Positions 27,301 to 39,479 are shown, counted from the stretch's first letter. The stretch: 60,000 nucleotides of DNA from Membranipora membranacea (GCA_914767715.1 OU612065.1:23314001-23374000), one strand, 5' to 3'. Notes: generated by a model from the sequence alone, not told the origin. A program made the numbers and translations.

Positions 27301-28316
27301 GTCTTACTTCCTCCTAACATTAAAGCTCCAATAAACTATCAACTTAACGGGTAGTCTGCCTGCAGTTTAGTTGAAACTCAATAATAGATACAGATAATTT
27401 ACATGTCTCTGTCTGCAGGGAGGGTGGGAGTATATCCTACCCTCCCTGCTGTCTGTTCATCTTCTAGCTCAATAGAAACAAGTTAGAATTATGTCCCCAT
27501 CTGCTGATGTTCTGCCTAGTATTTTCTTGCAGACCAAAACCAGAAACCCCCAATGTGTAGGCAAATGACTAGCTGTCAGGAAAAAACTCCATGGGAATAG
27601 CATTACCTTTCTTACCTGACTTCCAAATGGGTTGTCGTATTGCATGTTGCGATTCCTTGGACACCTCCTTGCGCCAGGAGGAACGCAAAGATAATCTGCA
27701 ACGATATTGATTCATTTGAAGCATTAACACATACTATACTACTTTGACATCACATTCTTCCACTCAATATTATATCACAGGAATCATTATCCTCATTATC
27801 AGAACATGATGATGTGTTTCCCTCGAGCTAAGTGATGTTTGAGGACTTCAATACACATGCATGTCATGCCACATTTTTGCTAAAACATAGGTCAATCCAT
27901 GATTTTGTGTCCTGAACAAATAATACAACTAGGGAAAAATTCAAAACTTGGCATTCGATTTTGTGTGTCCCTGCACTAAAGAGACATGTTGACCAAATTA
28001 ACAAATTTGTATTCGATGCAAAGCAGTTGATAATCGAAGATGCAATCTCATGAATAGTGTAGGCAAAACCATAATAACAGCTTTAGCAACCCTAATGGCA
28101 TGCTATGTTAAATATGATGGAAAATCTGGGATGCTTGTGCAAAAAACTGATATGAGTAGTGAATAGCTAACTAATAAGCACAATGAAGGTTTATCTCAGA
28201 AAGATGACATAATCGGTGAGAACTCGCTCTTGACTGCCGATATGGAACATAAAAAGAGAAAGTTATGTTTATAATAATAGAATTATACCCACAAGCTGCA
28301 TTCGACATCTGATCAT
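24362..28316 (-). CDS. Propeller receptor copy A: type I membrane protein with NHL/TolB-like beta-propeller, 595 aa
   Basis: Six coding exons, read right to left: 28293-28316, 27616-27695, 26117-26994, 25592-25753, 25032-25191, 24362-24845. All have GT/AG sites and matching phases (0,2,1,1,2), total 1,788 nt. Exons 1-2 give a signal peptide (MIRCRMQL then IIFAFLLAQGG). Exon 3 is the ectodomain with NHL-type blade signatures: ILAVDSKNHCLRLLN, GRTDGKGDNARFSSPQ, YFVTDSGNGAI. Many N-x-S/T sites suggest an extracellular location. Exon 4 is a Thr/Ser/Pro-rich stalk. Exon 5 carries the single transmembrane helix (TTLLIVIILVLV) followed by KLRYTKSR. Exon 6 is the tail, with NPYQSIP, YQRM, DPYNID and a charged predicted helix (DELQDILRMSEVRRTEER). 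Exon 1 uses a GTGGGT donor here; copies B and C have GTGAGT. Function unknown. A cell-surface receptor or adhesion role is inferred from architecture only. Confidence 0.85.
26065..26092. repeat. 28-bp perfect palindrome in intron 3 of copy A
   Basis: CATAGACTTAATAT followed by its reverse complement, about 24 bp inside the intron from the exon-3 donor at 26117. The same site carries it in copies B (34073-34100), C (41563-41590) and D (49037-49064), with small central changes. A 24-bp relative (CATAGACTTAAT/ATTAAGTCTATG) sits at 53584-53607. It could be a micro-MITE remnant or a hairpin near the splice site. Confidence 0.75.
27220..27249. repeat. 30-bp perfect palindrome: fused ends of the 50.8-kb foldback element
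   Basis: CACAGAGTAAGGATA joined head to head with its reverse complement. The 15-mer is exactly the terminal sequence of the 693-bp foldback element at 50825-51517. Flanks are ATAGTAT and TTAGTAT, a 7-bp near-duplication. Units 2-4 have an empty site (CTCTAGTATACAGG). This fits an insertion that has lost its interior. It lies in the intron between exons 2 and 3 of copy A. Confidence 0.8.
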
Positions 28317-29440
28317 ACTGATTTACTTGCTGGTCCGCTCAGTGCTAGACAGATGAATAGTAAAATGCAGCAGTTTCATTCCGACTTCTTTTTTGTTAGT
28401 TCTTTTGTTGTTGATATAAGGCCAATGAGCACAGGATTGACACGATAGCTCTGAGCACATAACAAATAATAGACAGTTTTCTGAGCTCTGATTTAGGCCT
28501 CAATTTGGAGTTGTCCTCTCTCCAGTTTAGTACTTTTAACCCACGCCGCATAGGAAAAACGTTCTGAAAAGAGGGTTATCTTGCAAACCGCTTATAATAG
28601 GTTTAAAATTATTTTTGATTCAGAATCTGCAACATTGAAAACTCATATGGACATAGTTTGGAAAATAATTTTAGTATTTGGATAGTCAATTATAGCATTT
28701 TCTGCCTGTTTTGCGGACAATTTGGCAAATTTTTTCACGAGTTTCGTCACTAAAATTAAGATTTATCAACATTCAAGCCTCCAATGATTCAGGGTTTTCA
28801 ATGGTGCAGACTCTGAATCAAAAATAATTTTTATCCTAACAAAACCGGTTTTCAAGATAACCCTCTTTCAGCAGGTTTCTCCTATGCGGCGTGTGTTAAA
28901 AGTACCAAACTGGAGAGAGGACAACTCCAAATTGAGGCATAAATAAGAGCTCAGAAAACTGTCTATTCAAACAGATTATGATGTGAATTGTTGGCAATTG
29001 CCCACCAGTGTCATATATACTCTTCGAGCTTACTAGTGGTGTATGTGTTGCGGGAAAGAAAAAAAGGCTTGCTTTTTCTTCAAAATATAATAAAAACTGA
29101 CATAGTATACGCATAGGAATATATATTAACATGTAGATGCTATATTCAGTACAACTATTGGTGTAAAATAGATATGTATTAGTCGATTGATAACAGTTAG
29201 ATCAAGAATTGATCCTATTTAGTTAGACTAGAGCAGTAAAGTAGTCACTGGACGAAAAGTTCGGCATATCGACATGCTTGAAATATCTAAATTTAAGGCT
29301 CGCTAACATACACACACCCCTATATGGTATATAGAATCCCACTTCAGCTAGCCAAAATTTCTTGCCAGCTAACATTTATTCACACTAGCTAAACTAAAAT
29401 AAGTTTGCTAACATTTACTCCTCCAGCAAATCAGAAGTTA
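28317..29440. other. 5' flank of copy A to the unit 1/2 junction
   Basis: It holds the unit-1-specific MITE (28471-28964), the upstream region of copy A (any promoter or 5' UTR would be here; no convincing TATA or initiator can be called) and, at 29330-29440, the dispersed CTAA-rich repeat that forms the right end of the unit. Open frames here are not conserved between units. Confidence 0.5.
28471..28964. mobile_element. 494-bp MITE present only in unit 1
   Basis: Ends AGACAGTTTTCTGAGCTC and its reverse complement. The inverted arms extend about 200 bp each, with gaps. Units 2 and 3 show the empty site (AACAAATAATTCAAACAG at about 36489 and 44009). The filled site duplicates only AT. No ORF for a transposase. 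It lies upstream of copy A. Confidence 0.85.
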
Positions 29441-29531
29441 CTTCGTACAATGCATTGATCGCTATAATCTCAAACACCCAGACGGATATCAAGTTATCCA
29501 ACAGTTTATATTCTCTGGCGACGCTGCAAAG
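29427..29531 (+). pseudogene. PRKDC: PRKDC exon fragment at the unit 1/2 junction (105-nt exon-like)
   Basis: 29441-29531 copies the last 92 bp of PRKDC exon 22896-23064, including its AAG/GTAAGT donor and about 200 bp of the following intron, with one base deleted (CAAGTTATCC against CAAGTTTTACC). The fused sequence to its left supplies an acceptor-like TTTACTCCTCCAG at 29426. From there to the donor is 105 nt, open in phase 0. It ends QQFIFSGDAAK like the parent but begins in a shifted frame. It is most simply a duplication scar. Use as an alternative exon is possible but unproven. Confidence 0.85.
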
Positions 29532-29910
29532 GTAAGTCCTCAACTTAAGTTAAGGTAGAGACGGCGCTAGTGAGGTACATGCACCATGGTTTTATGGCCC
29601 TCTTTATTATGTTTGATAGAGGACTGGATACCCTAAAGAAAATAGCGGAAAAAAGTGAATAATAAACGTTAAAGTTAGCTAACATTAATTCAAACTTATT
29701 ACTTCTCACAAACTCCCACATCAGCTAGCTAAAATTGGTGCTAGCTTACGTTATGTCATCCACAAATACTAGCTTAGCTAAACTCTAGCTAAACATTAAC
29801 TCCTCTGAGGTAGTTTCACAAATTATCTGCTGAAAGTTGGAGTCGTCTATTGCCATATGCAGTTTGGTTATCTCCTCATATATTGCACTGCAATGATAAT
29901 ATAACGGTTA

Positions 29911-29983
29911 TCATGCCGCTTTCCCTAACAGTTCGATCAGATACATGGCAGTAGGATACAAATGTATGTATATTATATATATA

Positions 29984-30018
<35 letters not shown>

Positions 30019-30035
30019 ATGCCCACATATATATC

Positions 30036-30073
<38 letters not shown>

Positions 30074-30353
30074 CTCGGCCGAATCAACTGCCAGTCTAAT
30101 ATTATAACGCCAACATAAAGCAGACTACACTTGATACACATGACACAACAAAGACACAGGGTGACAGAAACCAGCAAGTCAGTGAATAGCCTGCAATTCT
30201 GACAATTACTATCCATTCACGTAACAATACCAGTCTTGATTTGGCCAAACACTCTGGCTACCTCAATTGATAGATGTGCTGTTGCGTGCGCTTATCCTTG
30301 GACTCACCACCTTCTTCAATTAGAACAGTAGGTTGTTTTACCGCCATATTGGT
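29911..30353 (-). CDS. Possible small spliced membrane-protein gene, unit 2 copy
   Basis: On the minus strand an acceptor (TTTCCTAG) lies just before ACCAATATGGCGG. The ATG at 30347 opens [14 protein letters not shown] and stays open to a donor (TTGAG/GTAGCC) at 30262. A GT inside the GGTGGTGAGT string at 30308 is an alternative donor. An acceptor (AATTGCAG) at 30191 continues in frame into [16 protein letters not shown] and a second hydrophobic stretch, then DWQLIRPSL. The frame then runs into the TA microsatellite, so the true end is unknown. A 5' exon with donor CAATCCAG/GTAAGA ends at 30845. Family not recognised. Could be a non-coding relic. Confidence 0.3.
29930..30075. repeat. (TA)n/(TATG)n microsatellite, unit 2
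   Basis: Long alternating TA tracts with TG/CA interruptions. Counterparts of different length lie at about 37400-37530 and 44990-45085. The open frames through it (IYIYIY) are artefacts. Confidence 0.9.
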
Positions 30354-30904
30354 CTAGGAAATTATTCGGAGGGGAGATTTAACTCGTTATTTCATATGCC
30401 ACTTGCAACAATAACATCTCATATGTCAATTGCACATATTGCTGATAAGTGAAAAGCGGAGTGGAAAACTGAGTTTTTCAAATAAGTCGCATTGCATCAC
30501 GGAATGTTGTTACTACTGGTTGTAATCTTATACTGATAGCGGTTTAGATGGCAGAGAGAGCAGCTATCTAGTTTATTTAGTGAATGAGTCATAACTGAAT
30601 GACCTGGATGATAGTCTCGTAAATAGACTCAAGTTACAACAAAATGTCACATTTCAATCAGGCTGCACGATTCAACACTCAAAGTACCTTATAATAATAT
30701 TGCAGACCTAAGTAGTTAAATGCTTTGTGAAAAAAACTTGCATAAGCTGATGCAAAACAGTAAAAAGGCATATCCAGTGTAGAATTATTAAAGAGAGCTC
30801 CCATGATAAGAATAAACAAGCAAACAAACAGGGTAATTTCTTACCTGGATTGACCCAAAGGTTATCAGAGTTTTCTACGGCTCATACAAGACTTTCAACG
30901 ATGC

Positions 30905-31205
30905 TTAAAAGATATAAGCCCGAACAAGTTTTCTTTTGCTGTAGTAGTTACTGGTTAGTGGAACATGGTCGATGTTGAGAGTGATAAAGACTTTTTTGCG
31001 CATTCTGTGTTGCTTATTTAGATAACCTTGCTGGGAAACAACCATGTATTGGTAAAGGGCAACACTTTTTACCAGCAGTAGATAGATTAAACACAAAATC
31101 AACAATACTGCATTCAAAACAGTTTATAAAAATTATAAAAAAATACATGAAATTGACCATTGAATTTGAGATGTCTTGGGTTGATGGTGTTAAATTAATT
31201 GTCAA
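30905..31205 (-). pseudogene. Broken copy of a 107-residue two-helix membrane ORF, unit 2
   Basis: Same ORF as 38366-38689 and 45922-46245, but a 23-nt deletion (the copies at 38584 and 46140 read TGTGATTACGACAGGTGTC here) splits it into two overlapping frames. It also carries amino-acid changes near its start (P for S, D for N). If the ORF is a gene, this copy is dead. Confidence 0.4.
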
Positions 31206-31989
31206 AACAAAGTCTAAAATATAGATTTCTCACATGTGTCTTTCGACTCATTAGTATATTGTGTCTATGCGGATGTCAGTCATCATATCTGGCACGGCTC
31301 AAGGCAATAATCTAGGTTCTTTTGGTAGCATTGATGTTATAGCCTTGTCACCCGGCCTACTAAAGTTACACAAAGTAAATCTAGAAGGAAGTAGTAATTG
31401 GGTTTGGAATGTCCCTTGAAAAAATATTTGAATGTAAAAGTCCCCTACTGAGGTCAGATTATCCAGGGTTCAAAGAGCTTATGATCCTATGGAATTTGAA
31501 TTTAATTTTAGATAAGTCGATCATGATGTTTGCTTGCTGACTCATTATCGACAAAAAGTTATTTTTATTTGACTTGTTTTTTATTGTTCATTGTCAATAC
31601 TAAAATACATTAGCTCTCTACTGATGGATATAATGACAAGATTGAACCACTTCGCCAACGTTTTGAGTTCAGGATCAAAAGGGTTAATTTGTTGGTATTG
31701 TCTCTTCAAAATTGCCATCATAAATCAAATGAGAAAAATTTGATAGAATTGCAGATGATAGTATATTGAAACTAAAAATTAAATTGTTAATTAAAACAGG
31801 TTATTTGGTGTGTTTATGTGTATGTATAGCGTTTAATGTATCTTTGCAGATAAAAGACGTGTTGTAAAAATGTGCTCTGTAGATTTACAAAAAAAAGATA
31901 TTTTTGAAAAAAACTGTGGAAAACAAAAAATAAAAGTATAAGTATCTAAAGTAATGTCTCATAAAATTTGGCACAGTGTGTTCTAAAAC

Positions 31990-32270
31990 AGTACTTTCAG
32001 CAGTTTGGGGTTTGGGGATCCTACACTTGCCTGATGGAAGTTTTTCCAGCTCTAAAAGGGGGTCAGTACTAGAAATCATATAAAGAGCTCTGGTTTTTTA
32101 ATTTGGTTCATATAGAGACTTGACAGATTTACATTCTAAAATGTCACCCCTAAGATGCTTTGCAGTTTTCGTCAGCTGCTGGAGATGTTTTTTGTCTTCT
32201 TCAGACAAATGCCCATAGAGCTTAATAGGTTTACCGATAACATTTTTATATACAGGTTGGGTAATTCAAA
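31990..32270 (-). pseudogene. Decayed coding relic in the 3' flank of copy B
   Basis: The minus strand reads as a protein-like stretch: VYKNVIGKPIKLYGHLSEED, then KKHLQQLTKTAKHL, RGDILECKSVKSLYEPN, one TAA, then KTRALYMISSTDPLLELEK and LPSGKCRIPKPQT. The unit 3 copy is similar. Copies A and D lack the TAA but have a 20-nt deletion upstream. It looks like an ancestral coding exon broken in different ways in different units. I do not recognise the family; a transposon protein is possible. Confidence 0.4.
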
Positions 32271-32348
32271 GAGCTGAGCCCCGTGCTTGTTGATGTAGGG
32301 GGAGGCGGAAATAAACTTAAGAACACATGTACCCTTTTTGCGCACTTA

Positions 32349-35300
32349 TCATGATGATACCCGATCCATGATAGGGTTGTTTTGGATATCATCTCCTAGC
32401 AGTCTGTCACTGCTCCCGGTAGTGTCGATGTTATACGGATCGTCCTCCATGTCTCTGTGAGCCAGCGTCATCAGCATTCTCTCCTCTGTTCTCCTCACCT
32501 CTGACATCCGTAATATATCCTGTAACTCATCCGCATTTGAGTAAGCATTGTTCATACGCTGATAACCTTCACTGTTGTGACTTGTTTGTGATGTCCTGTT
32601 TTTTAAGTCCATTCTCCCCTGGTTGTGTTGTCTCTGTGGACGAAGCTGTTGCACTCGCCGTGGCGGAAGGCCTATACCACCATGTATTGGTTCTTGGTTG
32701 TGTGATAAAGTTGATGATCTTGATTCAGTGGGGATTGACTGGTATGGGTTTGTTTCTGCTCTTTCACTTCTAGCTGGTGTAGTAGGTAAAGATCGCTGAG
32801 TCTCTATGCCTTGCTGCTGAATTCTCTTCAATCTAAATAATTATAACAAGTTAAAAACGCACATATGTATCTGACAGTTGTGCAAATTGTAACAATTGTG
32901 ACATTTGTGACAATCGTGAGCACTAGGGTCCAGGATTTGAATTTGTGTTCTCTCATATCAATCTTGTTGTTGGTCTTTCTATTTGAACGAGTTCACCTAT
33001 TTATAGTTTTGATAGTTACCTGGATTTAGTATATCTGAGCTTTGTAACCAGCACAAGGATTATGACAATGAGAAGGGTTATACTGCCTGCCACACCAGTT
33101 ATAAAAGCTAAATCTCTCATCTGCAGAGGTTGTCGGTCTTGTGAATCTGTGGGCTCAATTAGGGCCAGATCAGTAACAGCTGAAAGCAGAAGTCAAATGA
33201 TATCACAACAAATGCTTCCACTTTGATGGAAGACAGCAGTTTTGCTAACATGACTTAGTTGGTATCCATTGGGTCATCAGTCTGGCCATTTGAATTCCTT
33301 GTGATTGTAGTTAGCAAAGTAGGAACAGTTGAAAATGATAAAAAGAAAAGCAGCAGCGGACAATTTGAAATATTGATAAAGCTGTTTGATAAATCTCTTT
33401 TAATTTTTAGTTTTTCTCATACATCTTCAAGACAACTGAGGTCAACTCGAAAGAAATCAAGGGCAGAGCAAGTTCAAAGATACATGTTAATGAATCTCCT
33501 TGTGTCAAATTACTTCTTGGGCTTGCCTCCTTCAGGCGCTGCCATTTTGAATTAATATCCAAAGTGAAAAAATTTCTTACATCCGCCGTTTTTGGTTGGG
33601 GTTGTTAGATTCCTGTCCGTGACCGATCCTCTATCAGTTGTTGTGTTGGAGGACGACACCAGGGCTGATATGGTAGCGGTTATTGCTGGCTTTGACGTTG
33701 TGATAATTGGTCTTATGGGCAGTGTCATGTTCTCAGCTTTGACTTTGCATTCATTCCCTATATCCACATGTAAAAAAAAGAATTTAGTAGAGGCGCAATT
33801 CTATTATGGGGCAGCTGTCTATTTCAGCCAGATTACAAAGCATCCCACCACATTGATGAACAAGGACTTGGCTGATTGAGCTTCAGTTTTTCTAAAAAAT
33901 GCCACTAAACATTTATCTTTGATAACATGCCAACGAAGATGATTCAAAATGCAGTGACCTACAGGTCAAAGTGTCATGATAATATTGGGGGAAGGGGAGA
34001 GGGGTTTAATTTGCTGATTATGTATTCATGCAGGCAGATTATGTGTGGTAATACTTATGCTTTACCTGTAAACATAGACTTAATATCTATTAAGTCTATG
34101 GCTGTAAATGAAATGCTGCCTTACCGTCTTGCGTATAGGAGTTATCAAACCTCCTGAGGAAGCTATAAGCGCCGATGACCAAAGCCTGCAGCTTGTATGA
34201 AAATCTGACACTTGAAGGCCTGTTGATTTGGCAGGTATTACTGTCGCCATTCTCAGACCCATGAGAACCATCACAAAATGTCTTGATGACATGTCCAGAC
34301 TCATCCAGCGTGGCTAAGGTGTTATTTAGTCTGAGTGTAACGATGATATCAGCCGTGTGTGGAAGTCGAGTTATACCGTATGTTAACAATTCCGAATTGT
34401 ACATTGTTTGAGTTGCTAAAGCTATGTTTACTTTTGCCACACCTTTGGCGACGGTCACAAATATGTAGGTTCGGTTTTGATTTAGCACCATTTCTTTAGG
34501 GTTCTGCAGGTTATCAATCAGTGTACCCACATACAGTGTCTCGTGGTTGTATGCGCGTATCGCTCCATTGCCACTATCAGTAACAAAGTACTCATTTTTA
34601 AACTGTCCATCAATGATAAATTGCGGGGAGCTGAAGCGGGCATTGTCTCCCGTTCCATCGGTGCGACCAGGGGTCTCACATTGCCCAGCTTTGCGCCTGG
34701 TAGAATAACTTACTCGATTCAACAGCCGTAAGCAATGATTCCTTCTTTCTACAGCGAGTATAGTCATGTTATCAACTTGCCGGAAGCCTGTTATGTCCTC
34801 AAACTCCGCGTCAAGGCCAGGGTATTGCTTGTGCCCGCTTTGGCTGCTTCCAAATATGGTAATGCTTTGATTGGTTGTAATGTCCAGGGTCATAACTCTG
34901 CTATATGATGATACGAGCAGCCCGTTTGGATTTGCCATGTCATCTTCTATATGCGAAGCTGTCCAGTATCTTGGCCATAATATTCGCTTCATTTGTGTAA
35001 ATCTTAAAACAAAATGTGCAGATAAAAAATACACTGCACAGCTATGTAATTGGCTTGGATGGATTTGAACAACTGTGTAGCAAATAGGGTTTTTGGTAAA
35101 CAGTTGGTATATATATATATATATATATTATAATTTTTTATTGATCTCATGCGATGAGATACATAGTTTTGAATCATTATGGGAATGACTAGTGACTAAC
35201 ATTATCATGACTCTCTAGTATACAGGTATTTATCTTTTTAGGCTGTACAAATAAATGGGAAATGTGAGTTAAAGGGGAAACATGAGTTTTACTTCCTCAT

Positions 35301-36343
35301 TGTCAAACTTAATAGGTAGTCTACCTGCAGTGTAGTCAATATCATAATAATACATACAGATAATTTACATGAGTCTGTCTCTTCATCTTCTAGCTAAACA
35401 AAATCGACTTTGAATTATGTGCCCATTTGCTGCGTACAATGTATTCATGACCGATGCTCTGCCTAGTATTTTCTCAGAGACCCAAAACCGGAAAATCCTA
35501 ATGTATAGATAAACGGGTAGCTGTCAGAAAAAAGCCCCTTAGCAAAACATTACCTTCCTTACCTGACTGCAAACTGGGCTGTATGTAGGTATAGATTAAC
35601 AAGGAGCTGTCAGGAAAAAAGCCCCATGAGCATAGTATTACTTACCCAACTTTTAACTGGGCTGTCGAATTGCATGTTGGGATTCCTTGTGCACTTTCTT
35701 GCGCCAGGAGAAAAGCAAAGATAATCTGCAACATTATTTAACTCTTATCACATACTATACTAGCTTTGACATCACATTCTTCCACTCAATATTATATCAT
35801 AGGAATCATTATCCTTGTCATCAGAACATGTTGATGTGTTGCCCTCCTACTAAGTGATGTTTAGGGACTTCAATACACATGCATGTCATGCCACATTTTT
35901 GCTAAAACATAGGTCAATCCATGATTCTGTGTCCTGAACAAATAATACAACTAGGGAAAAATTCAAAACTCATCATTCGATTTTGTGTGTCCCTGCACTA
36001 AAGAGACATGCTGACCAAATGAACAATATTTGTATTCGATGCATGCGAAGCGGTTAATAATCGAAGATGCAATCTCATGAATAGTGTAGGCAAAACCACA
36101 ATAACAGCTTTAGCAACCCTAATGGCATGCTATGCTAAATATGATGGAAAAGCTGGGATGCTTGTGCAAAAAACTGATATGAGTAGTGAATAGCTAACTA
36201 ATAAGCACAATGAAGGTTTATCTCAGAAGGATGACATAATCGGTGAGAACTCGCTCTTGACTGCCGATATGGAACATAAAAAGAGAAAGTTATGTTTATA
36301 ATAATAGAATTATACTCACAAGCTGCATTCGACATCTGATCAT
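32349..36343 (-). CDS. Propeller receptor copy B, 600 aa
   Basis: Exons right to left: 36320-36343, 35646-35725, 34125-35002, 33581-33757, 33020-33179, 32349-32832 (1,803 nt, all phases as in copy A). Domain order as in copy A. The mature N-terminus is QESAQGIPTCNSTAQLKVG, unlike A. Exon 3 starts with FTQMKR (L in the others). In the variable ectodomain patch it reads AVERRNHCLRLLNRVSYST and RRKAGQCETPGRTDGTGD, closer to D than to its neighbours A and C. The stalk exon is 15 nt longer than in A, in frame. The tail has DLKNRTSQ and IHGGIGLPP, shared with C. No stop or frameshift: apparently functional. Confidence 0.85.
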
Positions 36344-36879
36344 ACTGATTTACTTGCTGGTCCGCTCAGTGCTAGACAGATGAATAGTAAAATGCAGCAG
36401 TTTAACTCCGACTTCTTTTTTCTTAGTATTTTTGTTGTTGATATAAGGCCAATGAGCACAGGGTTGACTTGATAGCGCTGAGCACATAACAAATAATTCA
36501 AACAGATTATTATGTGAATTGTTGGCAATTGCCCACCAGTGTCATATATCTCATGGAATATATATTAACATGTAGATGCTATATTCAGTACAACTATTGG
36601 TGTAAAATAGATATGTATAAGTCGATTGATAACAGTTAGATCAAGAATTGATCCTATTTAGTTAGACTAGAGCAGTAAAGTAGTCACTGGACGAAAAGTT
36701 CGGCATATCGACATGCTTGAAATATCTAAATTTAAGGCTCGCTAACATACACACACCCCTATATGGTATATAGAATCCCACTTCAGCTAGCCAAAATTTC
36801 TTGCTAGCTAACATTTATTCACACTAGCTAAACTAAAATAAGTTTGCTAACATTTACTCCTCCAGCAAATCAGAAGTTA
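36344..36879. other. 5' flank of copy B to the unit 2/3 junction
   Basis: Upstream region of copy B. Relative to units 1 and 3 it lacks a stretch of about 100 bp after 36546 and has the empty site of the unit-1 MITE. It ends in the CTAA-rich dispersed repeat. No gene seen. Confidence 0.5.
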
Positions 36880-36970
36880 CTTCGTACAATGCATTGATCG
36901 CTATAATCTCAAACACCCAGACGGATATCAAGTTATCCAACAGTTTATATTCTCTGGCGACGCTGCAAAG
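36866..36970 (+). pseudogene. PRKDC: PRKDC exon fragment at the unit 2/3 junction
   Basis: Same 91-bp truncated exon copy (from 36880) with the same one-base deletion and the same intact GTAAGT donor as the unit 2 copy. It is preceded by the same CTCCTCCAG acceptor-like border, giving a 105-nt open phase-0 block. Identity of deletion and border shows that it arose by re-duplication, not an independent event. Confidence 0.85.
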
Positions 36971-37430
36971 GTAAGTCCTCAACTTAAGTTAAGGTAGAGA
37001 CGGCGCCAGTGAGGTACATGCACCATGGTTTTATGGCCCTCTTTATTATGTTTGATAGAGGACTGGATACCCTAAAGAAAATAGCGGAAAAAAGTGAATA
37101 ATAAACGTTAAAGTTAGCTAACATTAATTCAAACTTATTACTTCTCACAAACTCCCACATCAGCTAGCTAAAATTGGTGCTAGCTTACGTTATGTCATCC
37201 ACAAATACTAGCTTAGCTAAACTCTAGCTAAACATTAACACCTCTGAGGTAGTTTCACAAATTATCTGCTGAAAGTTGGAGTCGTCTGTTGCCATATGCA
37301 GTTTGGTTATCGCCTCATATATTGCACTGCAATGATAATATAACGGTTATCATGCCGCTTACCCTAACAGTTCGATCAGATACATGGCAGTAGGATACAA
37401 ATGTATATATATTATATATATATATATATA

Positions 37431-37461
<31 letters not shown>

Positions 37462-37472
<11 letters not shown>

Positions 37473-37490
37473 AATGCCCACATATATATC

Positions 37491-37534
<44 letters not shown>

Positions 37535-37814
37535 CTCGGCCGAATCAACTGCCAGTCTAATATTATAACGCCAACATAAAGCAGACTACACTTGATACAC
37601 ATGACACAACAAAGACACAGGGTAACAGAAACCAGCAAGTCAGTGAATAGCCTGCAATTCTGACAATTACTATCCATTCACGTAACAATACCAGTCTTGA
37701 TTTGGCCAAACACTCTGGCTACCTCAATTGATAGATGTGCTGTTGCGTGCGCTTATCCTTGGACTCACCACCTTCTTCAATTAGAACAGTAGGTTGTTTT
37801 ACCGCCATATTGGT
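37462..37814 (-). CDS. Possible small spliced membrane-protein gene, unit 3 copy
   Basis: ATG at 37808, exon to 37723, second exon from 37651. A 5' exon donor lies at 38306. Same reading as the unit 2 copy. The one difference seen in the second exon (GTT against GTC for valine) is silent. The frame ends in the TA microsatellite at 37462. Confidence 0.3.
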
Positions 37815-38365
37815 CTAGGAAATTATTCGGAGGGGAGATTTAACTCGTTATTTCATATGCCACTTGCAACAATAACATCTCATATGTCAATTGCACATAT
37901 TGCTGATAAGTGAAAAGCGGAGTGGAAAACTGAGTTTTTCAAATAAGTCGCATTGCATCACAGAATGTTGTTACTACTGGTTGTAATCTTATACTGATAG
38001 CGGTTTAGATGGCAGAGAGAGCAGCTATCTAGTTTATTTAGTGAATGAGTCATAACTGAATGACCTGGATGATAGTCTCGTAAATAGACTCAAGTTACAA
38101 CAAAATGTCACATTTCAATCAGGCTGCACGATTCAAAACTCAAAGTACCTTATAATAATATTGCAGACCTAAGTAGTTAAATGCTTTGTGAAAAAAACTT
38201 GCATAAGCTGATGCAAAACAGTAAAAAGGCATATCCAGTGTAGAATTATTAAAGAGAGCTCCCATGATAAGAATAAACAAGCAAACAAACAGGGTAATTT
38301 CTTACCTGGATTGACCCAAAGGTTATCAGAAATTTCTACGGCTCATACAAGACTTTCAACGATGC

Positions 38366-38689
38366 TTAAAAGATATAAGCCCGAACAAGTTTTCTTTTGC
38401 TGTAGTAGTTACTGGTTAGTGGAACATGATCGATGTTGAGAGTGATAAAGACTTTTTTGCGCATTCTGTGTTGCTTATTTAGATAACCTTGCTGGGAAAC
38501 AACCATGTATTGGTAAAGGGCAACACTTTTTACCAGCAGTAGATAGATTAAACACAAAATCAACAATACTGCATTCAAAACAGTTGTGATTACGACAGGT
38601 GTCAAGTTTATAAAAATTATAAAAAAATATATGAAATTGACCATTGAATTTGAGATGTTTTGGGTTGATGATGTTAAATTAATTGTCAA
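38366..38689 (-). CDS. Hypothetical 107-residue two-helix membrane ORF, unit 3 copy
   Basis: Starts MTINLTSSTQNISNS, then two hydrophobic segments (FIYFFIIFI and VLNAVLLILCLIYLLLV), then a basic C-terminus (KQHRMRKKVF ... SKRKLVRAYIF). The three base differences from the unit 4 copy are all silent. There is a splice donor (CAATCCAG/GTAAGA) 60 nt past its stop, so it may lie in the 5' region of the neighbouring spliced ORF. No recognised family. Confidence 0.3.
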   Translation of the reverse strand: MTINLTSSTQNISNSMVNFIYFFIIFINLTPVVITTVLNAVLLILCLIYLLLVKSVALYQYMVVSQQGYLNKQHRMRKKVFITLNIDHVPLTSNYYSKRKLVRAYIF

Positions 38690-39479
38690 AACAAAGTCTA
38701 AAATATAGATTTCTCACAAGTGTCTTTCGACTCATTAGTATATTGTGTCTATGCGGATGTCAGTCATCATATCTGGCACGGCTCAAGGCAATAATCTAGG
38801 TTCTTTTGGTAGCATTGATGTTATAGCCTTGTCGCCCGGCCTACTAAAGTTACACACAGTAAATCTAGAAGGAAGTAGTAATTGGGTTTGGAATATCCCT
38901 TGAAAAAATATTTGAATGTAAAAGTCCCCCACTGAGGTCAGAATATCCAGGGTTCAAAGAGCTTATGATCCTATGGAATTTAAATTTAATTTTCGATAAG
39001 TCGATCATGATGTTTGCTTGCTGACTCATTATCAACATAAAGTTATTTTTATTTGACTTGTTTTTTATTGTTCATTGTCAATACTAAAATACATTAGCTC
39101 TCTACTGATGGATATAATGAAAAGATTGAACCACTTTGCCAACGAACGTTTTGAGTTCAGGATCAAAAGGGTTAATTTGTTGGTATTGTCCCTTCAAAAT
39201 TGCCATCATAAATCAAATGAGAAAAATTTGATAGAATTGCAGATGATAGTATATTGAAACTAAAAATTAAATTGTTAATTAAAACAGGTTATTTGGTGTG
39301 TTTATGTGTATGTATAGCGTTTAATGTATCTTTGCAGATAAAAGACGTGTTGTAAAAATGTGCTCTGTAGATTTACAAAAAAAAAGATATTTTTGAAAAA
39401 AACTGTGGAAAACAAAAAATAAAAGTATAAGTATCTAAAGTAATGTCTCATAAAATTTGGCACAGTGTGTTCTAAAACA

